In this document: in pieces, positions 14,710 through 22,909 of the stretch | How positions within the stretch are numbered: the stretch's first letter is position 1 | Layout of the letters: every line of letters begins with the position of its first letter | Source: a virus | Strand: one strand, 5' to 3' | IMG/VR virus record: IMGVR_UViG_3300031351_000015 | Span: 1-26,739 of that record | DNA length: 26,739 bases | Translations under genes and position numbers: made by a program | Notes under the pieces: model-generated | Told to the model about the DNA's origin: nothing | The model's database searches: none | Seen by the model: only the letters and a program-made list of their open reading frames with translations

Positions 14710-15942
14710 TTCGGACTCCTTTTCACTTTCACGTAGATTCCTGGCCGCCATCTCGGTCGTCACATGCGGCACTGCCGCCAGATCCGCGATGCCGGCCCTG
14801 TCCGCAGGTGCGATATCGATTTGATTCAGCTTGAGCGATTTCGCCGACATGCGATACGCGCCTAGATCGTCGTCCCATACGCCCTCCGCGAGTGCGTCAA
14901 TCGACGTGGCGATCTGCTTGTTCGTGGCCTTGTATCGCAGCAGCCTCGCCCGTGCGTCGCCCGCCGGCACATAGCCCTTGCCCCACAGCAGCCCACCAAT
15001 GCGCCGCGCGCCGACCCAGTGTACCGCCTCCATCGGGAACTCCGTGGCCCGCTGCTCCGGCCGCAGGTGCCCCATGAGGCCCACGGGCCGATTGGCCAGC
15101 ACCTGGCGTTCCAGCTCGGTCAAGAACGCGTCGTCGTAGTAGCGCTTGTTGCCGCTGGTTACGTCGGCCTTGCCGATGGGCACGGTGATGAAGACCGGGT
15201 CATCATCGCCGTCCACCAGCGCCTTATAGTCGACGCCGTCTGCGAAGGGAACTTCCGGGTACTTGCCCTTGAACTCGCTGACAATCATGATCTCGCGCAT
15301 GGCTTCCCTGGGCATCTCGGCCACATATTGCAGCGCTACCGGCTGCCAGTCGGCCCACGGCGCAAACTCGATACCTTCAACGCCAGTTGAAGCGTCGTCC
15401 GTCACCGTAATGACCACAGACAGATAGCGGTCTCCTGCGCGCACGATGCAATGGTCGGGAAAGACGTCGGTCACATACGGGCGTTCCGACTCTGGCGGCC
15501 GATCCAAGTCATATTGGTTCGGCGGTCGCATCTGGCGGTCGAACTCTCTGCGCACACGGCTGACGAAATCATCCATCGACCCGCCGAACTCGGAAACGTT
15601 CGCTTTCAGGGCGCGCTGGCGCTTCTCCCGATACGCGTCGAGCACGGCCTCGGCCCGCTGCCGCACGTCGGCCGGCACATCGGTCTGCGGCAAGCGGCTG
15701 GCTGCCGCATTCAGCCCGCCTGTTACCGCCACCAATCGCCCATCGCGCACGTCTGCAAACGGCAACTTGTAGCTGCCCTTCAGCGCCGGCGCCTCAGCAT
15801 CATAGACCAGATGCCCGCGCCGTGCGCGCTCCTGGTCGATCTCCTCGCCTCTGCCAAAGAGCCGGGCCTGGGCGGCCGCGCCGTCCCAGTCGCCCGCCAC
15901 GACGGGCAGGTCCCTCGCCGCTCCTATTGTCCACTCAGCCAT
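14242..15942 (-). CDS. Head maturation protease with C-terminal scaffold domain
   Basis: 566 residues from ATG 15942, with GAGGAGG five bases upstream. Residues 1-105 (TIGAARDLPVVAGDWDGAAA and SYKLPFADVRDGRLVAV) form the domain often found before phage head proteases. Residues about 230-395 carry the protease-like core: PVGLMGHLRPEQ with a candidate catalytic His292, MEAVHWVGARRIGGLLWGKGY, and TSID with candidate Ser348. The last ~155 residues are charged and helical, as in assembly scaffolds. An internal ATG with a strong ribosome site begins exactly at that part, so the scaffold is probably also made alone. The arrangement recalls lambda C/Nu3. The catalytic residues are assigned by pattern only. 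Confidence 0.8.
   Translation of the reverse strand: MAEWTIGAARDLPVVAGDWDGAAAQARLFGRGEEIDQERARRGHLVYDAEAPALKGSYKLPFADVRDGRLVAVTGGLNAAASRLPQTDVPADVRQRAEAVLDAYREKRQRALKANVSEFGGSMDDFVSRVRREFDRQMRPPNQYDLDRPPESERPYVTDVFPDHCIVRAGDRYLSVVITVTDDASTGVEGIEFAPWADWQPVALQYVAEMPREAMREIMIVSEFKGKYPEVPFADGVDYKALVDGDDDPVFITVPIGKADVTSGNKRYYDDAFLTELERQVLANRPVGLMGHLRPEQRATEFPMEAVHWVGARRIGGLLWGKGYVPAGDARARLLRYKATNKQIATSIDALAEGVWDDDLGAYRMSAKSLKLNQIDIAPADRAGIADLAAVPHVTTEMAARNLRESEKESEMDREEIIRSLTVEEVPTPLREQIAAGAAQELRNELGLSDDADIVAHVRELHEAETQRAREIVDQRIQELVEDAENGIKLESARGLIVELVQARQPQSVEDAEEAYKAVVESESVKTLLEMQVRGAMGPRQTTNVRSQKKGSASSQWWDDAPAKEA
14624..14654. repeat. 31-bp exact repeat, copy in scaffold
   Basis: Identical to 16978-17008 in the same orientation and reading frame; both encode LREQIAAGAAQ. 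This copy lies near the N-terminus of the nested scaffold. Flanking DNA is not similar. Confidence 0.9.
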
Positions 15943-15952
15943 TGTCGCCTCC

Positions 15953-16705
15953 TCATCCATGCACCGCCGGTATGTACGTCGTGTGCTGCTCCGGTTTCGC
16001 CACAAACAGATCGCCCAGCTTCGTCAACTTGCCGTTCTCCGTGAGCAACGACGGCGCTTCCCACAGTTCGTCATAGGCGCTGAACCAAGCCGCTGCTTGG
16101 ATATTGCCCGCTCGCAGCGCCTGTCGCACTGCCTGCAACACATCCGCATTCGTCTGCGCGCTCCAGCTTGCGCACTCCGTCACAATCACCGGCAGGTCGC
16201 GGAGGCCGGCCAGATATTCCAGCGCACCATGCAGCCGTTTCGTCCATGCCTGGCCCCTGTAGTCGTAAAGATGGATGTGCCAGCAGTCGGGCAGCGGTCC
16301 CCCGGCGGCCAGATAGTCATTGAGCCAGGCGCGGCCGTGGTCGAATACGTCCCACAAAATGCCGGGCAGCGCGAATCTCACGCCGAGAGGTTCTGTCATG
16401 TGCCGGAACCTGCGCACGCCCTCGGCGAAGCTCCCCGGCGGCGTATCGGACTGGTCCGCGCGCTCCGGCTCGTTGCCCAACAGCCACAATCGCCCCGGCT
16501 GCCGCTGGACGGACGGCAGCGCCGTGTTCACCGCGTCAACGTTGCAGCGCCAGAGCATCGGTATGTAACCGTCCATGTTGAGCCGGCCGTACTTCCAGTT
16601 ATGCCACCAGGCCGGTCGCAACCTGTCCAGCGCGTCGTAGTACCAGGCTGGCTCGTTCTCAGCCCGCTGCCACGGCAGGCCCACGCCGAAGCCGGTTGGT
16701 ATCAC
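15953..16705 (-). CDS. Clan-A glycosidase, GH128/Asl1-like, inside the head gene block
   Basis: 250 residues; ATGA overlap with the 56-residue gene. It has a single TIM-barrel-like domain with the pattern of Asl1/GH128 glycosidases: PAWWHNWKYG (about 31-40), YIPMLWRC (47-54), LWLLGNEPE (73-81, with Glu79 as candidate acid/base), LPDCWHIHLYDYR (about 138-150) and LPVIVTECASWS (171-182, with Glu177 as candidate nucleophile). GH128 enzymes cut beta-1,3-glucans. No signal peptide is visible, so it would act from the virion or after lysis. It lies between the MuF-type and protease genes, where virion head proteins are normally encoded, and shares its fold with the N-terminal half of the endolysin here. 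Confidence 0.75.
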   Translation of the reverse strand: MIPTGFGVGLPWQRAENEPAWYYDALDRLRPAWWHNWKYGRLNMDGYIPMLWRCNVDAVNTALPSVQRQPGRLWLLGNEPERADQSDTPPGSFAEGVRRFRHMTEPLGVRFALPGILWDVFDHGRAWLNDYLAAGGPLPDCWHIHLYDYRGQAWTKRLHGALEYLAGLRDLPVIVTECASWSAQTNADVLQAVRQALRAGNIQAAAWFSAYDELWEAPSLLTENGKLTKLGDLFVAKPEQHTTYIPAVHG

Positions 16706-16872
16706 GATAGCGCCTCCATGCGCGTGGTTAGTGCGGCGACTTCGCCATCTTCTATGTCTGCCTTTACGCTGCCCGTTACGCCAACATATAGACCCCGCGT
16801 CACGCCGCCCGGCAAATCAACAGTGTTGCTTGGCGTAACTGCCATCGCACTGCCTGAACTCGCTATCGTCAT
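16702..16872 (-). CDS. Small conserved head-region protein (56 residues)
   Basis: The start ATG at 16872 overlaps the MuF-type stop as ATGA, with GGAGG five bases upstream, and its own stop overlaps the glycosidase start the same way. The sequence is a compact beta-rich unit: NTVDLPGGVTRGLYVGVTGSV followed by a short acidic strand. Small proteins with this RGLYVG-TG pattern are seen beside head or tail genes in many siphoviruses and are thought to be structural (spike, fibre or decoration). I do not know its exact role here. Confidence 0.75.
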   Translation of the reverse strand: MTIASSGSAMAVTPSNTVDLPGGVTRGLYVGVTGSVKADIEDGEVAALTTRMEALS

Positions 16873-17921
16873 GCTTGCCTCCATGCGCCTAAGCGCTCTA
16901 TTACATCCACCAATGTGCCGGTCAGCAGCGCCGTCGCCAACCAGTTCGGATTCAAAATGCCCTGCAGCCGCCGCGCTTGCGCCGCCCCGGCCGCAATCTG
17001 CTCGCGCAAGTCCGCCACCAAACTCTGCGTATCGCCCGTCGTCACCGGCGAGAGATTGCACATGCAGTGGGGATGCGCCGGATAGTCCGGCACCTCGTCA
17101 ATCGGATAGACGCCGTCTCCGTTCTCGCCGCCGTGCGCCCGCTCGTCGCAGATATCGCAAGGCCCATGCATGCTGCTTCGGCTCCAGCGAATGCCGCTCA
17201 CGAACGGATTAGCCGCGGCCGCGTTCACCGTTCCCCGGCCCGCCGCCGCCGTGATCTCTGTCCTCGCCAGCCGCCGCGCCGCATAGCTGCCCTCGCGTCC
17301 GTAGGGCGTGCGCGTGCGAATCAAACGCGCCCCCGGCGTCATGTAGTCCTCCAGCAACTCGGCGATATCCACCGCGGACGTGCCCTGGCCGATGTGATAA
17401 TCCAGAAACCGGGCGATGTTGGCCCGCTCGTAGATGCCGGCGCGCCAGATGCGGTCCGAGAGCCGGTAGCCGTTGGGGTCCACCCACATATGCCACGGGT
17501 CGTAGGTCCCTCGTTGCTCCGTCACCACATCCGCAGCCACGGGCCGGGGACCGGTCAGCCACTGCACGACCGCCTTGTCGCGTACCAGCCGATTGATCAG
17601 CGACGCCTGGCGCTCAGCCTGGATGCGCAGCGCGCCTTCCACGCCCTCCCGCAATAGCGTCGCATAGGGGGACCGCGGCTCGATCTCAAGCAGCGGGTCG
17701 GTGCCGGGGCCGATGAAGTACGGCTTTAGCATGTCGTTCCAAATCGCCGTCTTGAGCGCAGAGCGCGTCGACCGCATGTTGAGCACTACTCGGTCTGGTC
17801 CCACTGCATAGCGCTGCACAATGCGCCCGATAGCGCGCGCCAGAACCCGCTGCTCCTCGATGTAGCGCCGGTCCATCGTGCGCTCGTGGCGCAAGCGGCG
17901 GGAATTCCAGGTCTCAGCCAT
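16869..17921 (-). CDS. MuF-type minor head protein (SPP1 gp7-like)
   Basis: 350 residues from ATG 17921, one base after the stop of the preceding gene. The C-terminal part has the MuF signature: AARRLARTEITAAAGRGTVNA (about 214-234), then GIRWSRSSMHGPCDICDERA (Cys255 and Cys258) and YPAHPHCMCN (His283, His285, Cys286, Cys288), probably a metal site. These proteins bind the portal and enter the procapsid; some are ejected with the DNA. The first 210 residues are helical. No toxin domain is fused at the end. Residues 305-315 (LREQIAAGAAQ) repeat a segment of the scaffold, also at DNA level. It follows portal and a helix-hairpin-helix gene. Confidence 0.85.
   Translation of the reverse strand: MAETWNSRRLRHERTMDRRYIEEQRVLARAIGRIVQRYAVGPDRVVLNMRSTRSALKTAIWNDMLKPYFIGPGTDPLLEIEPRSPYATLLREGVEGALRIQAERQASLINRLVRDKAVVQWLTGPRPVAADVVTEQRGTYDPWHMWVDPNGYRLSDRIWRAGIYERANIARFLDYHIGQGTSAVDIAELLEDYMTPGARLIRTRTPYGREGSYAARRLARTEITAAAGRGTVNAAAANPFVSGIRWSRSSMHGPCDICDERAHGGENGDGVYPIDEVPDYPAHPHCMCNLSPVTTGDTQSLVADLREQIAAGAAQARRLQGILNPNWLATALLTGTLVDVIERLGAWRQA
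16978..17008. repeat. 31-bp exact repeat, copy in MuF-type gene
   Basis: Identical to 14624-14654, same orientation and frame. This copy lies 36 codons before the end of the minor head protein, after the metal-binding MuF motif. Confidence 0.9.
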
Positions 17922-17922
17922 G

Positions 17923-18126
17923 CTACTTGAGCAGCTCCAGGATTTTGTCTGCCGTCGCCGAGCCCACGCCATCGATCTGCATCAATTGCTTTTTGGTGAT
18001 CTTTGCGGCAGAAGGCTTCGACTCCGGCTGTTTGTCGCTCTGTTTGCCGCTCAGCGCGTCCAGATCCTTTTGCAGCGTATCCAACTGACTCAGAATTTCG
18101 GCAAATGTTTTCTCGGGCCAGGGCAT
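17923..18126 (-). CDS. Small helix-hairpin-helix protein
   Basis: 67 residues; ATG 18126 with GGAG ten bases upstream. Residues about 7-25 form a charged helix, followed by a flexible Ser/Lys/Glu linker (about 26-43). The C-terminal LMQIDGVGSATADKILELL (48-66) is a clear helix-hairpin-helix unit, a fold that binds DNA backbone without sequence preference. Its place between portal and the MuF-type gene suggests a small head protein touching the packaged DNA or the portal, or a packaging accessory. No full family match is recognised. Confidence 0.8.
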   Translation of the reverse strand: MPWPEKTFAEILSQLDTLQKDLDALSGKQSDKQPESKPSAAKITKKQLMQIDGVGSATADKILELLK

Positions 18127-18128
18127 AA

Positions 18129-19604
18129 TTAGATCTCCAGTTCTAGTTGGTTAATTTCCTCAGCCAGCGCGCGGTCCACGTCCCGCTCCGCAAACGGCGA
18201 ACCCTCGTCCGGCTCTTGCGCGCCAACCTCATCGCGCGCCCGGTCCGTCACCTGCTCGATATCCTCAATGTCCACCGGCGCCAGCATCAGCGCCGTGTTG
18301 CCGTCGATCAGGCCCTCGGCATACGCCCAGATCACCGTGTCCAGCGTCAGGCGCCCGTCAGCCTGGTCCAGCGGGTCCCACTGCAGCGTCGGGCGTTCCG
18401 CCTGGATGCCCGGCTGCAACAGCGCCATGTAGCCCAGCACAATCTCGGCCAGGTCCAGTAGCCAGCCGGCCGCATCGGCGCGCCGGCCCTCGATGAAGCG
18501 CACAAAGATCGGCATCTGCGTCTCAGCCGACGCCTGCGAGGATGCGATGGCATTGCCGAACACGAACTCGGGAATCTCCGTGTGCTCCAGAATCAGATAG
18601 AACATGAGCCCCAGCAGCCGCTCCGTGTCCTGTGCAAAGCTGCCCGGCGCCTGATAGCTGAACCTCGCGCCGCTCACCGTGAGCAGTTGCGTCAAGTCCA
18701 CACCTAGCGTGTTGACGGTCTCCGTGGTCCCGTCGGGCAGCGTCTGGCTCTCCGTCTCCCCGTACAGCGTCCAGAAACTGTCCAGGTCGGTCTGATTCTC
18801 GAACTCCAGCACCGGCGTGGGTCGGCCTTGCAGCTCGTTGCCTTCGACGCCCGCCTGCAGCACCGTGTTGTAGCGCTGCAGCACCTCCACCAGCGCCTCG
18901 GCCTCGGCATGGCCAAACGTCTCGCCGTCGTCCGGATTGTTGGCGATGTGCACCACCGGCACGCGGCCCAGCAGGTTGCGATACTCCGTCTGCCGTGTGC
19001 CTGTGCCGGATTCCACGATGTGGATGCGCCGGTCCGCATAGTATTCATCCGTCACCGTCATGCGCGCCGACGGTAGCTGCGGATGCGTGAGCGTCTGTGT
19101 AATGCGCCAGCCGATGACGTTGCCGTAGTCGTCATCGGCGACGAGCGGCTCTACCAGGTCCGGCGCAATCAGCGTGAGCGAGAGGTCGGCGTTGACCACC
19201 ACGAACTCGTCGCCCTGCTTCAGGCTAGAGCGATACGCGCGCAGCACCGATGGATGCCACTCCGTCCACCAGTTCGCCAGCGCTTCGGACGCCGCCTCGT
19301 TGTCCAGCTTCCAATATGGGGTTCGCCCCAGCGTCCAGGTTGCGATCTTATTGACCAGCGGCTTGATGAAGAGGCCGGCCAGCTCCAGCCCGCGCACTCG
19401 GCAGTAGTAGGCCCGCCGCCAGAATGCGTAGTGCGGCCGGCCCCAGTCGGTGGAGGGGTTGCGAAACACGCTGGCCATGGGCCGGCTGGTGTAGATGCGC
19501 GGGCGCTGCCCGAAATCGGCGCTGGATGTCGTCGAGAGGCGTCCCAGCGCGTCATTGACCGTGCTGAAGAATTCCTGAATGCGGCCCCAGATACGGTACG
19601 CCAC
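18129..19604 (-). CDS. Portal protein
   Basis: 491 residues from GTG 19604, which shares a base with the terminase stop (TAGTG); GAGGAGG lies eight bases upstream. The protein forms the dodecameric ring at the head vertex through which DNA is packaged. It has an N-terminal arm, then PLVNKIATWTLG, a stem/wing region with QGDEFVVVNADLSLTLIAPDLVEPL, RRIHIVESGTG, VPVVHIANNPDDGETFGHAEAEALVEVLQRYN (a frequent portal motif, followed by the tunnel helix), and an acidic helical C-terminus (DEVGAQEPDEG onward). Order terminase-portal-MuF supports the call. The SPP1 gp6-like type is the best guess, by gene order. Confidence 0.9.
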   Translation of the reverse strand: MAYRIWGRIQEFFSTVNDALGRLSTTSSADFGQRPRIYTSRPMASVFRNPSTDWGRPHYAFWRRAYYCRVRGLELAGLFIKPLVNKIATWTLGRTPYWKLDNEAASEALANWWTEWHPSVLRAYRSSLKQGDEFVVVNADLSLTLIAPDLVEPLVADDDYGNVIGWRITQTLTHPQLPSARMTVTDEYYADRRIHIVESGTGTRQTEYRNLLGRVPVVHIANNPDDGETFGHAEAEALVEVLQRYNTVLQAGVEGNELQGRPTPVLEFENQTDLDSFWTLYGETESQTLPDGTTETVNTLGVDLTQLLTVSGARFSYQAPGSFAQDTERLLGLMFYLILEHTEIPEFVFGNAIASSQASAETQMPIFVRFIEGRRADAAGWLLDLAEIVLGYMALLQPGIQAERPTLQWDPLDQADGRLTLDTVIWAYAEGLIDGNTALMLAPVDIEDIEQVTDRARDEVGAQEPDEGSPFAERDVDRALAEEINQLELEI

Positions 19605-21103
19605 TATGCCGTCCTCCTCACCGCTCGCCGCGTGCCGGCGCTGCTGGCAGCTCTCCCGCGCACAGCCCCCTGGCGCATGCCGGCCGGCTGCACGAGCGCC
19701 AGCTTGTTGAAGGCGCCCGAGCTGGCGTCTACCTGGTCCTTGTATGTGCCATGCGGAAAACCGGCCAGTTCCTCCAGATAGACGTGATTCCAGCCGCCCT
19801 CGAGCAGAGTCACGTTGCCGACCTCCGCCTGTGCGGCAAACGGGGCAGCCCGGATCTCCTTGCTGCCCGTCACCGGCTCCTTGAAGGCGGCAAAGCCGGC
19901 CAAGCGCTTGATGGTCGATTCCGCGCTCTCCTTGCCGCCGCTTCCCGGTTCCTGCTCCACCCAGACGGTCACGTTATCATAGAGCTGCTTGTCGATGTGC
20001 GCGGTCTGCTCTATTGTCGTCTCGCGCTCGCCGCTGGACCACTGGCCGCGCACCACATCCACCACGAAATAGCGGCCGTCGGGCGAACGGGCCATCAGCA
20101 CGCCGGCCGTGTACGCGCCGCCGCCGGGCGTGGCGGCCTTGTCCCAATAGCGCACGAAACGGCAGCCGGTAGGCAGCGCCTGCACAACCGGAAACCAGCC
20201 GCGCTGAAAGAATCCGCCCGCACGCGGGGCCGGGCGCTGCTGGAACAATGCGTTCCAGAAATACGAGCCAAGCCGCCGTTGCAACCGTTGCAACCGTTGC
20301 GCCGCGTACCGTTCCGGGCAAAGCGCCTGACCCGGCTTGCGCAGATCGCGCTCGACCGTGCAAGTGGATGGAAAGCTTGGCCGCTCCGCCTCGGCGATGG
20401 CCGGCATGCTCATAATGCGCCAGCGTTCCGGCTCGCCGTCCTCCGCGCCTTCCTCGGTCAGCAGCCAGCCTGAGAGATCGTCCTGGTGCCAGCGCGTCTG
20501 GATCACGACAATGGCACAGCCGGGCTCTGCGCGTGTATAGAACGTGGACCTGTACCAGTCTTTCTGCTTCTCGCGGATCGTCTCGCTGGCCGCTTCCTCG
20601 GCGTTCTTAAGCGGGTCGTCGATAACGCCCAGGTGCATCCCCTTGCCTGTGATGGGACCGCCCACGCCGGCCGCCCACAGACCGCCGCCGGCCTGCGTCT
20701 CCCAGTGGCGCACGGCGCGCGCATCATCGCGCAGGAGACCGCCGCCGTTGACGTAGTGCTCGCGGGCACTCCGGCTCAGCGTATAGGCCAGCTCCGCGGC
20801 GTATGAGTTGAGTCCGACCCAACGGTTCGGGTGACATAGCAGGTAATAGGCGGCAAACAGGCGCGAGACGGTTTCGCTCTTGCCGTGCCGTGGAGGCCAG
20901 AAGATCATCAGCCGATCGATCTCGCCGTCGGCGACGCGCTGCAGCAGAGCGACAAGCTGCTCGATGTGCGGATAGAATCGGAAGCGCGGCTGCACCCGCC
21001 GGATGAAAGCGCGGAAGGTAAGCGACTGCTTGGCGAGCTGGGGCGCGCCGAACACGAATGGACCCGTATTCACCCTAGGCAAGTCAATCCGTAGATTCAG
21101 CAC
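19604..21103 (-). CDS. terL: Terminase large subunit
   Basis: 499 residues from GTG 21103, with GAGG upstream; the start lies within the end of the small-subunit gene. This is the ATP-driven motor that cuts and packages DNA. Residues 67-77 (IFWPPRHGKSE) hold the Walker A motif and 157-163 (HLGVIDD) the Walker B motif with the catalytic Asp. IQTRWHQDDL (about 201-210) is the coupling motif. The nuclease domain shows RYWDKAA (Asp321), WVEQEPGSGGK (Glu383/Glu385) and KDQVDA (Asp456/Asp459), a complete RNase-H-like acidic set. The last 30 residues are Arg/Ala-rich. Both activities should be intact. Confidence 0.95.
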   Translation of the reverse strand: MLNLRIDLPRVNTGPFVFGAPQLAKQSLTFRAFIRRVQPRFRFYPHIEQLVALLQRVADGEIDRLMIFWPPRHGKSETVSRLFAAYYLLCHPNRWVGLNSYAAELAYTLSRSAREHYVNGGGLLRDDARAVRHWETQAGGGLWAAGVGGPITGKGMHLGVIDDPLKNAEEAASETIREKQKDWYRSTFYTRAEPGCAIVVIQTRWHQDDLSGWLLTEEGAEDGEPERWRIMSMPAIAEAERPSFPSTCTVERDLRKPGQALCPERYAAQRLQRLQRRLGSYFWNALFQQRPAPRAGGFFQRGWFPVVQALPTGCRFVRYWDKAATPGGGAYTAGVLMARSPDGRYFVVDVVRGQWSSGERETTIEQTAHIDKQLYDNVTVWVEQEPGSGGKESAESTIKRLAGFAAFKEPVTGSKEIRAAPFAAQAEVGNVTLLEGGWNHVYLEELAGFPHGTYKDQVDASSGAFNKLALVQPAGMRQGAVRGRAASSAGTRRAVRRTA

Positions 21104-21452
21104 GGTTCAGCGCCTCAAGCATCCGCATCAGTTTGTCCGTCTGCACGCCGTGCAGCACCGCCGCATCCGATGCTGACTGTATCTTCAGCCACTGCGGATC
21201 TCGAAATATCTGCAGCTGCGCTATCAGCGTCTTGAGCGATTCCTCCATGTACTTGACCAGCAGGTCCCCTATCTCTACCTGTTTTTCTGTTGCAACCTTG
21301 GCAACTTTTTCGCCTAAATCGCGGCTTTTCCAGCTCTTGACGGTCCCTGACGGTATGCCATAGTCTTTCGCCACCGCATTGACAGATTGGCCTTCGAGCA
21401 GAGCCGCCAATACCGCCGCTTTCGTCTCGGGGTCGTAGCTGCGAGCGCTCAT
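21084..21452 (-). CDS. Terminase small subunit-like protein with helix-turn-helix
   Basis: 122 residues from ATG 21452, which overlaps the endolysin stop as ATGA; GGGAGG stands four bases upstream. Residues about 6-42 (YDPETKAAVLAALLEGQSV then NAVAKDYGIPSGTVKSWKS) form a helix-turn-helix of the kind that recognises packaging sites. The remainder is long helices (KQVEIGDLLVKYMEESLKTL), suitable for ring formation. Its place directly before the large subunit supports the call. An unrelated transposase-like regulator would show a similar helix-turn-helix, but no transposase genes are near. Confidence 0.8.
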   Translation of the reverse strand: MSARSYDPETKAAVLAALLEGQSVNAVAKDYGIPSGTVKSWKSRDLGEKVAKVATEKQVEIGDLLVKYMEESLKTLIAQLQIFRDPQWLKIQSASDAAVLHGVQTDKLMRMLEALNRAESTD

Positions 21453-22855
21453 ACCGCCTCCCGCAACAGCGCGGCCACCCTCCGCATCCACGCCGCGCCG
21501 AATGTCTGCCAGCCGCTGATGCGCGTGTACCAGTCGATGCGCCAGGCCATGTAGCGAAGGAAGATCGGGCCAGCTTCCGCCAATGCCTGTTGCGCCCGCC
21601 CTACTCCGCCATTGACAGCCAGGTCAAAGTGCGCCAAGGATAGCGGCCACGGCATGGCGTTGGCTCCGCTGGCCAGCCAGTACCATTCATAATAGATTTG
21701 GCGCACCTCACCATCAGAGATGTTGCGGAGATCGTCCTTGTTGGGGATTGGATGGCCGTGTGCCTGGCGCCAAGCGCGGTAGGTGCCGAGCGTGACGCCC
21801 TTCATCGTTGCGCCGCCCGGATCGGCGGGATTGTCGGACCAGCCGTCCTCCTGCCCGAGCACGACGGCCAGTGCACGCTCGAAATTGGCGTCGCCGTCGC
21901 CTGGTGCATCGTCCAGCGCATCCTCTCCGCTCTCGATTTGCGGACCATCTATGACAACAACCGGCGCATATACAGCGTGATCGGCCGCTGCCTCAGATAC
22001 TGCGTACTTCAGCCACAGAGGATTCACCGGACCTGCATCACACTCCTCAACCCAGGGATGCGCTCCGTCTGTCGTGAATAGCGTTGCGCCGACGATGTAA
22101 TCATCTAGCTGCAACTCCGCTTCCGCCTGGCGCCATTGCTCGAAATATGTATCGGCCTCAATGTCGCCCTTCCACCCATCGCGCGCATAGAGCCCCCATG
22201 AGCCGTCCGGATTCTGATATGCCTTCAAACCGCCCAGCTCCGTCAGGATGGTTGGAACCTTGATAGCCATCTTCCGATAGCGCAGGAACCACCAGCCTGC
22301 GTAGAAATGCACGCCCTTGTTGAAGCCCCAATACTCGTGCAAGCCGAGGTATCTGCCAGAATGCGCCGTGATCCAGCGAAGCAATGGTAGCCAAGGCGTC
22401 CAATCCGGCGGTGTATCCTCTCCATGGTTTGCAGGCCAGCCAACCGCCAATTGCCCATGGATCGTCGGCAATCCCAAGCGCAAACCTTCTTCGCCAAATG
22501 CCAGTTCGTACGCGAGCTGCGTCTCCATGCCGCCGGGTTCCCAAACCGGGAACTCATTAACGCCCTCGACGAGAATGCGCTCGCGCGGGATGCCCGGCAG
22601 GTGCTCATGCCATTCCTGAGCATGTCGCTTGCCGGCGCCTATTGGCTCGCGCCAAACATCGTCGTGCTGCTGGCTCAGTGGATGGTCGCGCAATATAACC
22701 AGGCCCGGGGCGCTTTCAATGACGCGTTTGACATGCTCCAAATTCGGAGCGCTGGAATAGACAACCTTGGAAACTGGCGCAGGTACCTGCGCCAGCATTT
22801 GCATATCTTCAGGGCGATGATGTTCTGGTAATAGATGTATTCCGATTTTTGTCAT
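21449..22855 (-). CDS. Two-domain endolysin: clan-A glycosidase plus GH108 muramidase
   Basis: 468 residues. I start at ATG 22855; the frame continues upstream to a TTG but that part is the terminator hairpin. Residues about 1-285 look like a TIM-barrel glycosidase: RILVEGVNEFPVW (Glu101 candidate acid/base), YLGLHEYWGF, and VPTILTELGGLKAY (Glu206 candidate nucleophile). After a Pro/Asp-rich linker (about 300-325), residues 327-465 match GH108: FERALAVVLGQEDGWSDNP with Glu336, DPGGATMKGVT, and a C-terminal peptidoglycan-binding part with LSLAHFDLAVNGGVGRAQQAL. It should cut the host wall from inside at lysis. No signal peptide and no neighbouring holin were recognised. It opens the late block, before the terminase genes. 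Confidence 0.85.
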   Translation of the reverse strand: MTKIGIHLLPEHHRPEDMQMLAQVPAPVSKVVYSSAPNLEHVKRVIESAPGLVILRDHPLSQQHDDVWREPIGAGKRHAQEWHEHLPGIPRERILVEGVNEFPVWEPGGMETQLAYELAFGEEGLRLGLPTIHGQLAVGWPANHGEDTPPDWTPWLPLLRWITAHSGRYLGLHEYWGFNKGVHFYAGWWFLRYRKMAIKVPTILTELGGLKAYQNPDGSWGLYARDGWKGDIEADTYFEQWRQAEAELQLDDYIVGATLFTTDGAHPWVEECDAGPVNPLWLKYAVSEAAADHAVYAPVVVIDGPQIESGEDALDDAPGDGDANFERALAVVLGQEDGWSDNPADPGGATMKGVTLGTYRAWRQAHGHPIPNKDDLRNISDGEVRQIYYEWYWLASGANAMPWPLSLAHFDLAVNGGVGRAQQALAEAGPIFLRYMAWRIDWYTRISGWQTFGAAWMRRVAALLREAV

Positions 22856-22876
22856 GAGCGCCGCTACCAAAACAAA

Positions 22877-22909
22877 GAGGGCCACCGCGTTATTGATGCG
22901 ATGGCCCTC
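22877..22909 (-). terminator. Intrinsic terminator between early and late blocks
   Basis: On the minus strand GAGGGCCA pairs with TGGCCCTC; the stem continues through a G-U pair and three more G-C pairs, leaving a loop of about nine bases. The stem is followed directly by TTTGTTTT. It lies 30 bases after the stop of the last early gene and 22 bases before the endolysin start, so late transcription must either read through (antitermination) or start at a promoter I cannot see. Confidence 0.85.

Noticed and set aside
13868-14824. Plus-strand open frame (318 codons)
   Set aside because: Lies opposite the decoration and scaffold genes; Ser/Arg-rich low-complexity translation with no motif.
15959-17212. 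Long plus-strand open frame (417 codons)
   Set aside because: Antisense to the glycosidase, the 56-residue gene and the MuF-type gene, all of which show family motifs; its composition is Arg/Pro/His-rich as in shadow frames.
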